From positions 1,061,372 through 1,125,371 of the forward strand of contig NZ_LMID01000001.1 in NCBI RefSeq assembly GCF_001428605.1: a stretch of DNA of 64,000 nucleotides, read 5' to 3'. Under the pieces are notes generated by a model, which saw nothing but the letters and a program-made list of their open reading frames with translations, made no database searches and had not been told where the DNA came from. This DNA is from Sphingomonas sp. Root720. Its GTDB lineage: Bacteria; Pseudomonadota; Alphaproteobacteria; Sphingomonadales; Sphingomonadaceae. Position numbers and translations under genes: made by a program. Position 1 is the first letter of the stretch; every line of letters begins with the position of its first letter. Below, in pieces: positions 35,017 through 44,262 of the stretch.

Positions 35017-36542
35017 GCGACATCCTCCTCACGCCCGGCGCCGTGCCACTCGCCGACTGGCGCGCCATCCATCGCGGCGCCGCGCCCAGCCTCGATCCCG
35101 CCTCGGCCGAGGCGATCGCCGCCAGCGCCGCCGCGGTCGGGCGGATCATCGCGCGCCACAAGCCGGTCTACGGGCTCAACACAGGCTTCGGGAAGCTCGC
35201 CAGCGTCAAGATCGGCGACGAGGACCTCGCCACGCTCCAGCGCAACATCGTGCTCAGCCACGCGGCCGGCACCGGCGCCCCCTCCCCCATCCCGGTCGTG
35301 CGGCTGATGATGGCGCTGAAGCTCGCCAGCCTCGCGCAGGGCGCATCGGGCGTTCGGCCCGAGACGGTGGAGATGCTGGAAGCGATGCTGCTCGCGGGCC
35401 TGACCCCGGTGGTGCCCTCGCAGGGGTCGGTCGGCGCCAGCGGCGACCTCGCCCCGCTCGCGCATATGGCGGCGGCGATGATCGGCGTCGGCCATATCGA
35501 GATGGGCGGGCAGCGGCTGAGCGCCGAGGGCGCGCTGGCGCGGGCCGGGCTGGTGCCGCTGACGCTTGGGCCGAAGGAAGGGCTGGCGCTGCTCAACGGC
35601 ACCCAGTTCTCGACCGCCAATGCGCTCGCCGCGCTGTTCGAGACCGAGACGGTCTTCCGCTCGGCGCTGATCACCGGCGCGCTCGCGACCGAGGCGGCCA
35701 AGGGATCGGACACCCCGTTCGACCCGCGCATCCACGCGCTGCGCCGCCAGCCGGGACAGATCGAGACCGCCGACGCGCTGCGCCGGCTGATGGCTGGTTC
35801 GGCGATCCGCGCCAGCCATCTGGAAGACGATGCGCGGGTGCAGGACCCCTATTGCCTGCGCTGCCAGCCGCAGGTGATGGGCGCGGTGCTCGATCTGCTG
35901 CGCCAGGCCGCGACGACGCTGGAGATCGAGGCAAACGGCGTCTCCGACAATCCGCTGATCTTCCCCGATACCGACGAGGCGCTGTCGGGCGGCAATTTCC
36001 ACGCCGAGCCCGTCGCCTTCGCCGCCGACATGATCGCGCTGGCGATCTGCGAGATCGGATCGATCGCCGAGCGCCGGATCGCGATGCTGGTCGATCCGGC
36101 GCTGTCGGGCCTGCCCGCCTTCCTGACGCCGCGGCCGGGGCTCAATTCGGGCTTCATGATCCCGCAGGTGACGGCTGCCGCCCTGGTGTCCGAGAACAAG
36201 CAGCGCGCGACCCCGGCCAGCGTCGATTCGATCCCGACCTCGGCCAATCAGGAAGACCATGTCTCGATGGCCGCGCATGGGAGCAGAAGGCTGCTCGACA
36301 TGGCGGCCAACGCCAACGCCATCGTCGGCATAGAACTGCTCGCCGCCGCGCAGGGCTGCGACTTCCACGCGCCGCTGCGATCGAGCGAGGCGCTCGAGGC
36401 GGGCCGCGCCCTGCTGCGCGCCGAGGTGCCGATGCTCGACCATGACCGCCATTTCCACCCCGACATGGAGGCCGCCAATGCGCTGGTCCGTTCGGGCGCG
36501 CTGGTGGAGGCGGCGGCGATCGATCTGCCGGGGGTGGCGTGA
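35013..36542 (+). CDS. hutH: Histidine ammonia-lyase
   Basis: A 509-aa lyase converting L-histidine to urocanate and ammonia. The self-forming MIO cofactor triad Ala142-Ser143-Gly144 lies in [14 protein letters not shown] at the canonical position. YGLNTGFG near residue 53 and the later blocks [36 protein letters not shown] and [11 protein letters not shown] are conserved. The ATG overlaps the hutI stop by four bases. Standard length. It commits histidine to use as carbon and nitrogen source. Confidence 0.97.
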   Translation: MSDILLTPGAVPLADWRAIHRGAAPSLDPASAEAIAASAAAVGRIIARHKPVYGLNTGFGKLASVKIGDEDLATLQRNIVLSHAAGTGAPSPIPVVRLMMALKLASLAQGASGVRPETVEMLEAMLLAGLTPVVPSQGSVGASGDLAPLAHMAAAMIGVGHIEMGGQRLSAEGALARAGLVPLTLGPKEGLALLNGTQFSTANALAALFETETVFRSALITGALATEAAKGSDTPFDPRIHALRRQPGQIETADALRRLMAGSAIRASHLEDDARVQDPYCLRCQPQVMGAVLDLLRQAATTLEIEANGVSDNPLIFPDTDEALSGGNFHAEPVAFAADMIALAICEIGSIAERRIAMLVDPALSGLPAFLTPRPGLNSGFMIPQVTAAALVSENKQRATPASVDSIPTSANQEDHVSMAAHGSRRLLDMAANANAIVGIELLAAAQGCDFHAPLRSSEALEAGRALLRAEVPMLDHDRHFHPDMEAANALVRSGALVEAAAIDLPGVA

Positions 36543-36575
36543 TGCCGCCATTGGATTTGGCAACCGGAGCCCCTC

Positions 36576-36591
36576 CCCTTCCGGGGAAGGG
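36576..36591. repeat. Short CCCTTCC hairpin between hutH and hutG
   Basis: CCCTTCC-GG-GGAAGGG forms a 7-bp stem in the 70-bp gap between hutH and hutG. There is no T-run. It resembles a small dispersed intergenic hairpin element and may affect hutH mRNA stability or the relative level of hutG, rather than terminate the operon. It also masks an alternative hutG ATG at 36592. Confidence 0.45.
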
Positions 36592-36612
36592 ATGCATCGG
36601 GAATCGGTCGCG

Positions 36613-37416
36613 ATGATCCCCTGGCTGGACATATCGCGGGGCGAGGCGCCGCTGGTCGTCGCCTTCCCGCACAGCGGCACAGAGATCCCCGAGGCGCTGG
36701 AGGGCAGCTTCACCTCGCCCTGGCTGGCGCGCAAGGATGCCGACTGGTGGATCGACCGGGTCTATGCCTTCGCCGCGTCGCTCGGCGCGACGACGATCCG
36801 CAGCCGCATCTCGCGCAGCGTGATCGACCTCAACCGCGATCCCTCGGGCGCCTCGCTCTATCCCGGCCAGGCGACGACCGAATTGTGCCCGACCACGACC
36901 TTCGCGGGCGAACCGCTCTATCGCGACGCGCCGCCCGATGCAGGTGAGGTCGGCTGGCGGCGATCGACCTGGTTCGATCCCTATCATGACGCGCTGGCGG
37001 CCGAACTCGACCGGCTCAGGACGCGCCACGGCAGGGTCGTGCTCTACGACGCCCATTCGATCCTGAGCCATGTGCCGCGCCTGTTCGACGGCGAGCTGCC
37101 GCTGTTCAACATCGGCACCAACAACGGCACGACCTGCGATCGCGCGCTCAGCGACGCGGTGGTCGGGATCGCCGCCGCGAGCGGCCATAGCCATGTCCTC
37201 GACGGACGCTTCCGGGGCGGCTGGACGACCCGCCATTACGGCCGCCCGGCCGACGGCATCCACGCGATCCAGATGGAACTGGCGATGCGCGCCTATATGG
37301 CCGAGCCGAGCGAGATCGGCCCCGAAACCTGGCCCGCCCCGTTCGATCCGGCCAGCCCCGTCATCGCCGACCTGCGCGCGATCCTCTCCGCCTGCCTCGC
37401 CTTCGCCCGACGCTGA
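36613..37416 (+). CDS. hutG: N-formylglutamate deformylase
   Basis: A 267-aa FGase-superfamily metal hydrolase that releases formate and L-glutamate, the last step of this hut pathway. Start ATG 36613 gives [20 protein letters not shown], as in known HutG; an ATG at 36592 would add seven residues. Signatures: FPHSGTEIP (metal His), [37 protein letters not shown], and the [12 protein letters not shown] block. It lies between hutH and hutU. Clearly distinct from the FGase-like protein at 2837-3544. Confidence 0.95.
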   Translation: MIPWLDISRGEAPLVVAFPHSGTEIPEALEGSFTSPWLARKDADWWIDRVYAFAASLGATTIRSRISRSVIDLNRDPSGASLYPGQATTELCPTTTFAGEPLYRDAPPDAGEVGWRRSTWFDPYHDALAAELDRLRTRHGRVVLYDAHSILSHVPRLFDGELPLFNIGTNNGTTCDRALSDAVVGIAAASGHSHVLDGRFRGGWTTRHYGRPADGIHAIQMELAMRAYMAEPSEIGPETWPAPFDPASPVIADLRAILSACLAFARR

Positions 37417-37426
37417 AAGGACCATC

Positions 37427-39097
37427 ATGACCCGCCTCGACAACAGCCGCGTCATCCGCCCGGCGACGGGCCCCGAGCTTTCGGCCAGGAGCTGGCAGAC
37501 GGAAGCGGCCTTGCGGATGCTGATGAACAACCTCCACCCCGATGTCGCCGAGCGGCCCGAGGAGCTGGTGGTCTATGGCGGGATCGGCCGGGCGGCACGC
37601 GACTGGGAGAGCTATGACCGGATCGTCGAGACGCTGAAGCGGCTGGGGAACGACGAGACCCTGCTGGTCCAGTCGGGCAAGCCGGTCGGCGTGTTCCGTA
37701 CCCATGCCGATGCCCCGCGGGTGCTGATCGCCAATTCGAACCTGGTGCCGAAATGGGCGACCTGGGAGCATTTCAACATACTCGATCGCAAGGGCCTGGC
37801 GATGTACGGCCAGATGACGGCGGGGAGCTGGATCTACATCGGCACCCAGGGGATCGTGCAGGGCACCTACGAGACCTTCGTCGAGATGGGCCGCCAGCAT
37901 TATGACGACGACCTGTCGGGCCGCTGGCTGCTGACCGCCGGGCTGGGCGGCATGGGCGGCGCGCAGCCGCTGGCGGCGGTGATGGCGGGGGCCTCCTGCC
38001 TCGCGGTCGAATGCCAGCCGAGCCGGATCGAGATGCGGCTGCGCACGGGCTATCTCGACCGCGCCGCCGATACGATCGACGAGGCGATGGCGATCATCGA
38101 GGAGAGCCGTGCGGCAAGGAAGCCGGTCTCGGTCGGTCTGCTCGGCAATGCCGCCGAGCTGCTGCCCGAGATGTTCCGGCGCGGCATCCGCCCCGACCTG
38201 CTGACCGACCAGACCTCGGCGCACGACCCGGTCAACGGCTATCTGCCCGCCGGCTGGACGGTCGCCGAATGGATCGAGCGGCGCGAGCGCGAGCCCGAAG
38301 CGGTCGCGGCGGCGGCCAAGGCGTCGATGGCGGTCCATGTCCGCGCGATGCTCGACTTCCAGGCGGCGGGGGTGCCGACGGTCGACTACGGCAACAACAT
38401 CCGCCAGGTGGCGAAGGACGAAGGGGTGGAAAACGCCTTCGACTTTCCGGGCTTCGTCCCCGCCTATATCCGCCCGCTGTTCTGCCGGGGTATCGGCCCG
38501 TTCCGCTGGGTCGCGCTGTCGGGCGATCCCGAGGACATCTACAAGACCGACGCCAAGGTGAAGGAACTGCTGCCCGACGACCATCATCTCCACACCTGGC
38601 TCGACATGGCGCGCGAGCGGATCCAGTTCCAGGGGCTGCCGGCGCGGATCTGCTGGGTGGGCCTGGGGGACCGCCACCGGCTCGGCCTCGCCTTCAACGA
38701 GATGGTCGCGAAGGGCGAGCTCAAGGCGCCCGTCGTGATCGGCCGCGACCATCTCGACAGCGGATCGGTCGCCAGCCCCAACCGCGAGACCGAGGCGATG
38801 AAGGACGGATCGGACGCGGTGTCCGACTGGCCGCTGCTCAACGCCCTGCTCAACACCGCGAGCGGGGCGACCTGGGTGTCGCTCCACCATGGCGGTGGGG
38901 TCGGCATGGGCTATTCGCAGCATAGCGGCATGGTGATCGTCGCCGACGGCACCGAGGCGGCGGCGAAGCGGCTCGAGCGCGTGCTGTGGAACGATCCCGC
39001 CACCGGCGTGATGCGCCACGCCGATGCCGGCTACGAAATCGCGCTCGACTGCGCCCGCGACAAGGGGCTCGACCTGCCGGGCATATTGCGCGGCTGA
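37427..39097 (+). CDS. hutU: Urocanate hydratase
   Basis: A 556-aa NAD+-containing urocanase, second step of histidine degradation (urocanate to imidazolonepropionate). The ATG 37427 is preceded by AAAGGA. The family blocks are complete: [55 protein letters not shown] (NAD-binding glycine loop), [35 protein letters not shown] (active-site cysteine) and [15 protein letters not shown]. Last gene of the operon; a GC hairpin follows at 39133. Confidence 0.97.
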   Translation: MTRLDNSRVIRPATGPELSARSWQTEAALRMLMNNLHPDVAERPEELVVYGGIGRAARDWESYDRIVETLKRLGNDETLLVQSGKPVGVFRTHADAPRVLIANSNLVPKWATWEHFNILDRKGLAMYGQMTAGSWIYIGTQGIVQGTYETFVEMGRQHYDDDLSGRWLLTAGLGGMGGAQPLAAVMAGASCLAVECQPSRIEMRLRTGYLDRAADTIDEAMAIIEESRAARKPVSVGLLGNAAELLPEMFRRGIRPDLLTDQTSAHDPVNGYLPAGWTVAEWIERREREPEAVAAAAKASMAVHVRAMLDFQAAGVPTVDYGNNIRQVAKDEGVENAFDFPGFVPAYIRPLFCRGIGPFRWVALSGDPEDIYKTDAKVKELLPDDHHLHTWLDMARERIQFQGLPARICWVGLGDRHRLGLAFNEMVAKGELKAPVVIGRDHLDSGSVASPNRETEAMKDGSDAVSDWPLLNALLNTASGATWVSLHHGGGVGMGYSQHSGMVIVADGTEAAAKRLERVLWNDPATGVMRHADAGYEIALDCARDKGLDLPGILRG

Positions 39098-39132
39098 GAT
39101 ATCCGGCGGATATCCGCCACTTCCTCGCAGAA

Positions 39133-39151
39133 CGCCCCGTTTCTCGGGGCG
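39133..39151 (+). terminator. Hairpin after the hut operon
   Basis: CGCCCCG-TTTCT-CGGGGCG makes a 7-bp GC-rich stem 36 bp after the hutU stop. A second 14-bp palindrome (GGCGGATATCCGCC) lies just before it, at about 39108-39121. No T-run follows, so termination may be partial or Rho-assisted. Confidence 0.5.
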
Positions 39152-39229
39152 AATGTCATCGGGCCGTCATCGACCTCAACGGCTCGTTAACCATGTCCGG
39201 CGTAGAAACCGCGCCCGAAGGAGAGGTCG

Positions 39230-40594
39230 ATGGACATGGGATCAACGCCGCTGGCGCCGATCGAAGCGGTGCTGACGGACGATGAAATCGCCGAGCGCGT
39301 CGCGCACTATACCGAAGCCGGCCTGCACCAGCGGCTGGCGAGGCTGTGGGACCGCGCCTCCGACACGATCCTCGACGTCTATCGCGAGAACTGGACGCCG
39401 AGGCTGCGGCGGCTGGCCGACAGCGCCGAGGGCGATATCGACGGCTTCCTGTCGCTGAAGGTCGAAAACCTGCTCGAACGGCGCCGCCACGTCTATTCGC
39501 GGCCGATCGATGCCGAGTGGATCCGCATCCTCGGCTATAACAGCAGCCTCGTCTTCAGCCTGAAGATTCCGCTGCCGACCGTGCTGCTCGACACCGCGCG
39601 CGAAAATGAGATGATCGTCGACCGGATCGCCGAGCGCTTCCCCGACGACACCGCCTTCGCCCTGTTCGCGCAACGCACGATCGACATGCTCGGCGCGATC
39701 CAGCTCGAACTCAACCTGTCTTATTTCAACGGCATCCGGCGCCAGCGGTCGATAACGCTGCGGGAATCGGCGAGCCATATGTTCCGCACCGACATCGGCG
39801 ACATATTGGGCAGCACGTCCCGCCGTTCGGCCGCCCTGCGCGACCAGACCGGCATCGCCTCGCGATCGGCGCGCGGCATGCTCGGCAAGACCTCCGAGGT
39901 GGCCGCCGCCGCCGAACAGTCGGCGACCGCGATGCGCGATGCTGCGCAGACCGCCGCCGGCCTGATCCGCGCGATCGAGGATGCGCGCCGCGAGGTCGAC
40001 GTCGCCGCATCGGTAGCGACCCGCGCCGCCGGCCAGTCGGCCGCGGCGCTGTCGGTATCCGAAGCGCTGTCGGACCATGCCCGGGCGATCGAATCGATCC
40101 TGGGGCTGATCCGCGACATCGCCGGCCAGACCAACCTGCTGGCGCTCAACGCGACGATCGAGGCCGCCCGCGCCGGCGAGGCCGGGCGCGGCTTCGCGGT
40201 GGTCGCGCAGGAGGTGAAGAACCTCGCCAACCAGACGGCGCGCGCGACCGACGACATCGCCCAGAAGATCAACGCCATCCAGACCGCGACCAGCCAGGCG
40301 GTCGAGGCCAACGGATCGATCCGCGCCACGGTCGGCGAGGTCGAGGCCTGCGCCGCGCGCATCCGCGACGCGATGGACACCCAGGCGCGCACCGTCACCA
40401 CCATCACCGCCGCCGTCGACCAGACCGCCCTCGCCGCCGACTCGATGTCCTCGACGATCGCCGCGATCCGCAGCGACACCGAGACCGTCGCCGGCGACAT
40501 CGACCATCTGGCGGACGGTTTCCGCGAGGTGGACGACGAGCTCGCCCGGCTGGAAAAAACCGCACACGAGTTCGCGGGGCTGTTCGCAGAATGA
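39230..40594 (+). CDS. Soluble methyl-accepting chemotaxis protein
   Basis: A 454-aa cytoplasmic chemoreceptor with no membrane segment. Residues about 15-185 form a helical N-terminal sensor of globin-like length ([60 protein letters not shown]), resembling the protoglobin-type sensors of HemAT-like receptors. Whether it holds haem is not certain: H91 or so in RRHVYS could be the proximal ligand. Residues about 195-450 are the signalling coiled coil with the hairpin tip [20 protein letters not shown] and [27 protein letters not shown] precedes the ATG. It would feed CheA and respond to an internal signal such as oxygen or redox. Confidence 0.9.
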   Translation: MDMGSTPLAPIEAVLTDDEIAERVAHYTEAGLHQRLARLWDRASDTILDVYRENWTPRLRRLADSAEGDIDGFLSLKVENLLERRRHVYSRPIDAEWIRILGYNSSLVFSLKIPLPTVLLDTARENEMIVDRIAERFPDDTAFALFAQRTIDMLGAIQLELNLSYFNGIRRQRSITLRESASHMFRTDIGDILGSTSRRSAALRDQTGIASRSARGMLGKTSEVAAAAEQSATAMRDAAQTAAGLIRAIEDARREVDVAASVATRAAGQSAAALSVSEALSDHARAIESILGLIRDIAGQTNLLALNATIEAARAGEAGRGFAVVAQEVKNLANQTARATDDIAQKINAIQTATSQAVEANGSIRATVGEVEACAARIRDAMDTQARTVTTITAAVDQTALAADSMSSTIAAIRSDTETVAGDIDHLADGFREVDDELARLEKTAHEFAGLFAE

Positions 40595-40606
40595 CGCGCC
40601 GGCGGG

Positions 40607-40636
40607 GCGGGCCGTTAAGGCCGCTTATTTATTGTT
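40607..40636 (+). terminator. Rho-independent terminator of the chemoreceptor gene
   Basis: GCGGGCC-GTTAA-GGCCGC forms a stem with one bulged G and a 5-base loop, directly followed by TTATTTATTGTT. It starts 13 bp after the chemoreceptor stop. Confidence 0.65.
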
Positions 40637-40746
40637 AGGTCGAACTGTAATCATCGGTTAAACTGAAGGTTCGGCCTGTTGGTCGGTTAATAAGGAACTT
40701 CGTTCAAGGTGGGGGCTTGGTCCCCGCGGCATTGGTGGAGAGACCC

Positions 40747-41103
40747 ATGCATATCTTGATTATCGAAGACGAACCGCTCGTCGCGTCGGATCTTGAATGC
40801 TTCTTGAGCGAACTTGGCGCCGACAGCTGCGACCTTGTAGAAACCGAGGATGAGGCAATCGCGGCCGCGCTGGATCGGGCGCCGGATCTCATCACGGCCG
40901 ACTGCGCGCTGCGCGAAGGATCGGGTGTCGGCGCGGTATCGTCGATTCGCCGGTCGCTGGGCCATATCCCGGTGGTGTTCATCACCGGCCATCCCCATGG
41001 TTGCGAGACACCGGACGACATGACCCAGATGCTGGCGAAGCCGATCCGCTGGCTCGACCTTGCTACCGCGGTCGCCAGGCACAACCTGCCGCCGGCCGGC
41101 TGA
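40747..41103 (+). CDS. Single-domain response regulator receiver
   Basis: A 118-aa stand-alone receiver domain (MHILIIEDEPLVASDLECFL). The acidic pair is E8-D9, the phospho-acceptor is the Asp of ITADCALREGSG (about residue 52), the switch Thr is in VVFITGHP and the Lys is in MLAKPI. No output domain. GGTGGAG precedes the ATG. A terminator separates it from the chemoreceptor, so it need not be a CheY partner; in sphingomonads such proteins often feed general stress or histidine-kinase phosphorelays. Specific partner unknown. Confidence 0.92.
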   Translation: MHILIIEDEPLVASDLECFLSELGADSCDLVETEDEAIAAALDRAPDLITADCALREGSGVGAVSSIRRSLGHIPVVFITGHPHGCETPDDMTQMLAKPIRWLDLATAVARHNLPPAG

Positions 41104-41158
41104 GCGCGACCGTGGCGGCTGTGGCCGCCCGTCGCGACAACCACAGCCGGTGCCCCGG

Positions 41159-41674
41159 TCAGTCGGCCTTGGGGAATTCGCCCACCGTGTAGGCGTCCCC
41201 GCCCGATATCCACCGGCCGTCCTTCTTCGCGAAGACGAACAGCATGATGAAGGTGAAGGGCTTTTGCGCCTTGTCCTTCGGGAAGGCGCGGAAATTGACC
41301 CACTCCCAGGCCGCATCCTTGCCGACATGGCTGGCGAAGGGCTCGACCTTCACGTTCGCGACCTTGACGACGCTGCGATATTCGTCGCGAAAGGCGTCGC
41401 GCCCGATCACAGGCTTGCCTTCGGGACCGAAGGTGATCGCGTCGCGCGCATAGAAGCGGTCGACGATCGCATCGGCATCCTCCCTCGCAAAGGCGTCTTC
41501 CTTCATCCGGTAGAGGGCATCGACCTGGCGGCGAAAATCGGCGGCTTCGCCGGGCGACGCCTTGGGCAGGCCGCCGACCGCTTCCGCGGGTGCGGCGGCC
41601 ATGACGGCGGGCGCCGCCGTCATGGTCGACAAGCCGAGCAGCGCGGATGCCAGCAGGGCAACGGACTTGGACAT
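41159..41674 (-). CDS. Exported SnoaL-like / DUF4440-type protein
   Basis: A 171-aa protein with a signal peptide (MSKSVALLASALLGLSTMTA, cleavage near AVMAAAP), then an NTF2-like domain: FRRQVDALYRMKEDAFARED, ADAIVDRFYARDAITFGPEG and the closing strands KPFTFIMLFVFAKKDGRWIS. AGAGGAA precedes the ATG. It lies 26 bases after the TonB receptor gene on the same strand and so is probably co-transcribed, making it a periplasmic ligand-binding or small enzymatic partner of that receptor. Ketosteroid-isomerase-like chemistry is possible but not shown. Confidence 0.85.
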   Translation of the reverse strand: MSKSVALLASALLGLSTMTAAPAVMAAAPAEAVGGLPKASPGEAADFRRQVDALYRMKEDAFAREDADAIVDRFYARDAITFGPEGKPVIGRDAFRDEYRSVVKVANVKVEPFASHVGKDAAWEWVNFRAFPKDKAQKPFTFIMLFVFAKKDGRWISGGDAYTVGEFPKAD

Positions 41675-41700
41675 TCTTTTCCTCTTTCTTCGTTCGGGAG

Positions 41701-43899
41701 TCATTTGAGCCGGTAGGTCAGGCTGCCGCCGAACCAGCGCGGCCGGGCATAGGTCTGCTGGGTGAAGCCGAAAGGCCCCGACAGGTCGAGATTGTAGAGG
41801 CGGTACTGCCGATCGGTCAGGTTGTTGACGAAGAAGGCCGCCTCGACCGGTATATCGTCGAACGCATAGGAGATGCGCGCGTCGCCGACCCAGCGGCCCG
41901 GTTCGCGGTCGACCGGCGCGTTGAAGGTCGAGAAATATTGGCGGCTGTCGTGCTTCCAGTTGGTCTGAAGCGCGAGCCGCCCCGGACCCGCGGCGAATTC
42001 GTAGCGGATCAGGCCGCCCAGGCTGACCTCCGGCGCCTGCGGCATGTCGCGGTCGAGCACCGCGCCGCCAGGGAGGCTGACGCCGCGCACCTCGCCGTCG
42101 AGCAAGGTCAGAAAGGCCTGGAGATAGAGCCCGGCGACCGGCCGGGTGGTGAACTCGACCTCCAGCCCCTTGATGCGGGCCGGCTTGTTGCGAATGAGCT
42201 GGGTGACCCCGACCAGTTCGAATGACTGATAGCCGCTGTACCGGTAGTGAAAACCCGCGACGTTGAAGGTCGTCGTGCGGTCGAGCAGGGTCAGCTTCAT
42301 ACCGCCTTCGATATTGGTCAGCACCTCGCCGTCGAAGCTCAGCTCGGCCGGGTCGAACGGGCCGAAGGCCTGCGTCGCAAAGCCGCCGCTCTTCGTGCCG
42401 CGGTTGAGGCTGGCATAGAAGAAGGCGTTCCGGCTGGGCCGGTAATCGAGCTCGATCTTGCCCGAATAATCGCCGAACCGCCTCTTCGCGAAAGCCGGGA
42501 AAAGCGTCTTGTTGAAGACGAAATCCTGCACGCCGTTTTCGGAGTGGACGAAATCGAAGCGCTTCCAATCCTTCGAATAACGCAGGCCGCCGATCAGCGT
42601 GAACTGGTCGCTCAGCCTATATTCGAGCTGGCCGAAGGCGGCGACGGACTCGGTGTTGAGGACGCTGTCATATTGTTCGAGCAGGCCGAAGGCGCCCGTC
42701 GTATCGGTGACATAGCCGTTCTTCGTGTGGATCTTGATGCCGTAGAGGCCGGCGAGCCAGTTGAGCCGATCGGTCTCCCCCGACAGGCGCAGTTCCTGCG
42801 AAAGCTGGTAGAGGTTCTGCGCGGTCTCGTAGGTGAAGTTGGTGGCGGGGGACATGTCCGCGTCCTCGCCGTAGCGCTTGCGTAGATCCTGATAGTCGGT
42901 GATCGAGGTCAGGGTCGCGCCACCCAGATCCTGTTCGTAGCGCGCGGTAACCGCCCAGAAGGTGCGGCTGAAGCGGTTCGGCCCGTTGAACGAGGCGGTA
43001 AAGGGATCGCGATCGGGCTCGCCATAGCCGAGCGCGTCGCAGCCGTTGCAGGTGCCCCAGGGGTTTTCGCCCGTACCGACGAAGGTGCCCAGCCCCAGCG
43101 CATTGGGAATCGCCGATGCGTGCGAATAGATGCCGCCCTGCCGGTCGTCGTCGTTGCGCAGCCCCTGCACCTTGAGGGTGAACGTGCCGCTTTCGCCGAC
43201 GTCGCCGGCGAGTTGCACGCGCCCGGCATAGAATTTCGCGCCGCCCAGATCCTTGCCGATCCGGTTGTCGATATAGGCGCCGCCATGGTTGGTGGTGAAG
43301 GACAGGCGCGCGCGCAGCGTGTCGCTCAGCGGGCCGCCGATCGCGCCCTCGGTCGCGACCTGGCCATAGCTGCCGACGGTCGCCGTCACGAAACCGTCGA
43401 GATGGTCGGTCGGCCTGGCCGAGACGATCTGGATGAGGCCACCCGTGGCGTTGCGACCGAACAGCGTGCCCTGCGGTCCGCGCAGCACCTCGATCCGTTC
43501 GAGGTCGTAGGTCATTCCGGCGATCGCGCCGAGTGCGCTGACATAGACCTCGTCATTATAGAAGGCGATCGGCGCCTCCTGGCTGTCGGCGAAGTCGTTC
43601 TGCGACACGCCGCGAATGTTGAAGACGGTGATCGTCGGGCTGTACTGGTTGACCTGGAGGCCAGGCACCTGCGTCGCCAGCGCCGATACGTCCTGACGGC
43701 CGAGCGCCGCCAGATTGTCCTTTCCCAGCGCGGAGACCGCGACGCCGATCGCCTGCGCGCTCTGCGTGCGCTTCTGCGCGGTGACGACGATCTCGCCCGG
43801 TACGAAATCCTCCTCGGCTGCGCCCGCCTGCGCCCATGCGGCGCTACCCGACCCCAGGAGGATCGCGGCTGACGCCAGCAGTCCCGAAACTCGACCCAT
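41701..43899 (-). CDS. TonB-dependent outer-membrane receptor
   Basis: A 732-aa receptor: signal peptide (to about residue 24, AWAQAG), TonB box (EIVVTAQKRT), plug (about 45-165, FNIRGVSQNDFADSQEAPIA and ERIEVLRGPQGTLFG) and barrel ending in LTYRLK. Two cysteines in an extracellular loop (GTCNGCDALGYG) are close enough for a disulfide or metal site. It is divergent from the flavin amine oxidase gene, with an AATCGAG-W-ATCTCG element in front, and is followed by the exported SnoaL-like gene. Likely cargo: an amine or amine-containing natural product (inference from the divergent neighbour). Confidence 0.95.
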   Translation of the reverse strand: MGRVSGLLASAAILLGSGSAAWAQAGAAEEDFVPGEIVVTAQKRTQSAQAIGVAVSALGKDNLAALGRQDVSALATQVPGLQVNQYSPTITVFNIRGVSQNDFADSQEAPIAFYNDEVYVSALGAIAGMTYDLERIEVLRGPQGTLFGRNATGGLIQIVSARPTDHLDGFVTATVGSYGQVATEGAIGGPLSDTLRARLSFTTNHGGAYIDNRIGKDLGGAKFYAGRVQLAGDVGESGTFTLKVQGLRNDDDRQGGIYSHASAIPNALGLGTFVGTGENPWGTCNGCDALGYGEPDRDPFTASFNGPNRFSRTFWAVTARYEQDLGGATLTSITDYQDLRKRYGEDADMSPATNFTYETAQNLYQLSQELRLSGETDRLNWLAGLYGIKIHTKNGYVTDTTGAFGLLEQYDSVLNTESVAAFGQLEYRLSDQFTLIGGLRYSKDWKRFDFVHSENGVQDFVFNKTLFPAFAKRRFGDYSGKIELDYRPSRNAFFYASLNRGTKSGGFATQAFGPFDPAELSFDGEVLTNIEGGMKLTLLDRTTTFNVAGFHYRYSGYQSFELVGVTQLIRNKPARIKGLEVEFTTRPVAGLYLQAFLTLLDGEVRGVSLPGGAVLDRDMPQAPEVSLGGLIRYEFAAGPGRLALQTNWKHDSRQYFSTFNAPVDREPGRWVGDARISYAFDDIPVEAAFFVNNLTDRQYRLYNLDLSGPFGFTQQTYARPRWFGGSLTYRLK

Positions 43900-43963
43900 A
43901 TTCCCGTCCCCTTTCCGATTGACCTTGCCGCGACTCGATTTTGTTCGAGCTACTTATCGAATG

Positions 43964-43982
43964 GAATCGAGTATCTCGCGTC
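43964..43982. promoter_or_regulatory. Candidate TetR operator, receptor side
   Basis: The string AATCGAGTATCTCG (43965-43978) matches 13 of 14 bases of the perfect palindrome at 44174-44192. It lies 65 bp before the TonB receptor ATG on the minus strand. The TetR gene at 46328-46969 is the nearest regulator. Confidence 0.6.
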
Positions 43983-44173
43983 CCCGCAGGGCTGTCAATC
44001 GGGCTTGAAGCGTTCGAGGATGACCAGTGCCACTCTCCATGATCCGCAAAAACAGCTATATTCTGTGGGATTAATCGAGCCGAATGATGTATCGCGGCGC
44101 GAAGCGGTCAACCGGCCCAACGCCGCCGCGCCCAGCCCGGAGCCGTTTTGCCGCGAGAAAAGAAAGTCAATTT

Positions 44174-44192
44174 CAATCGAGAATCTCGATTG
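44174..44192. promoter_or_regulatory. Candidate TetR operator, oxidase side (perfect 19-bp palindrome)
   Basis: CAATCGAGA-A-TCTCGATTG, 9-bp arms about one central base, 70 bp upstream of the flavin oxidase ATG. Odd-length palindromes of this size are typical for TetR dimers. A near copy guards the divergent receptor gene. Confidence 0.68.
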
Positions 44193-44262
44193 CAACCCAT
44201 AGTAGGATTTGACACTATGCGACCCGCGCCCGGGGACGGGCAGCGACGGGAGACATTCGGAA

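Larger units (their letters stand above)
43900..44262. other. 363-bp divergent control region between TonB receptor and flavin oxidase genes
   Basis: No credible gene lies here; short frames on either strand lack ribosome binding sites and conserved content. It holds two related AATCGAG-type palindromic elements (43964-43982 and 44174-44192), a further half site at about 44068 and another inverted pair (CTCGA/TCGAG at 43934-43949). It is more AT-rich than the flanking genes, which suits two opposing promoters. Confidence 0.7.

Noticed and set aside
40681-40740. A general-stress (EcfG-type) promoter with GGAAC before the receiver gene
   Set aside because: GGAAC is present, but no GTT-type -10 lies at the 16-17 base spacing.
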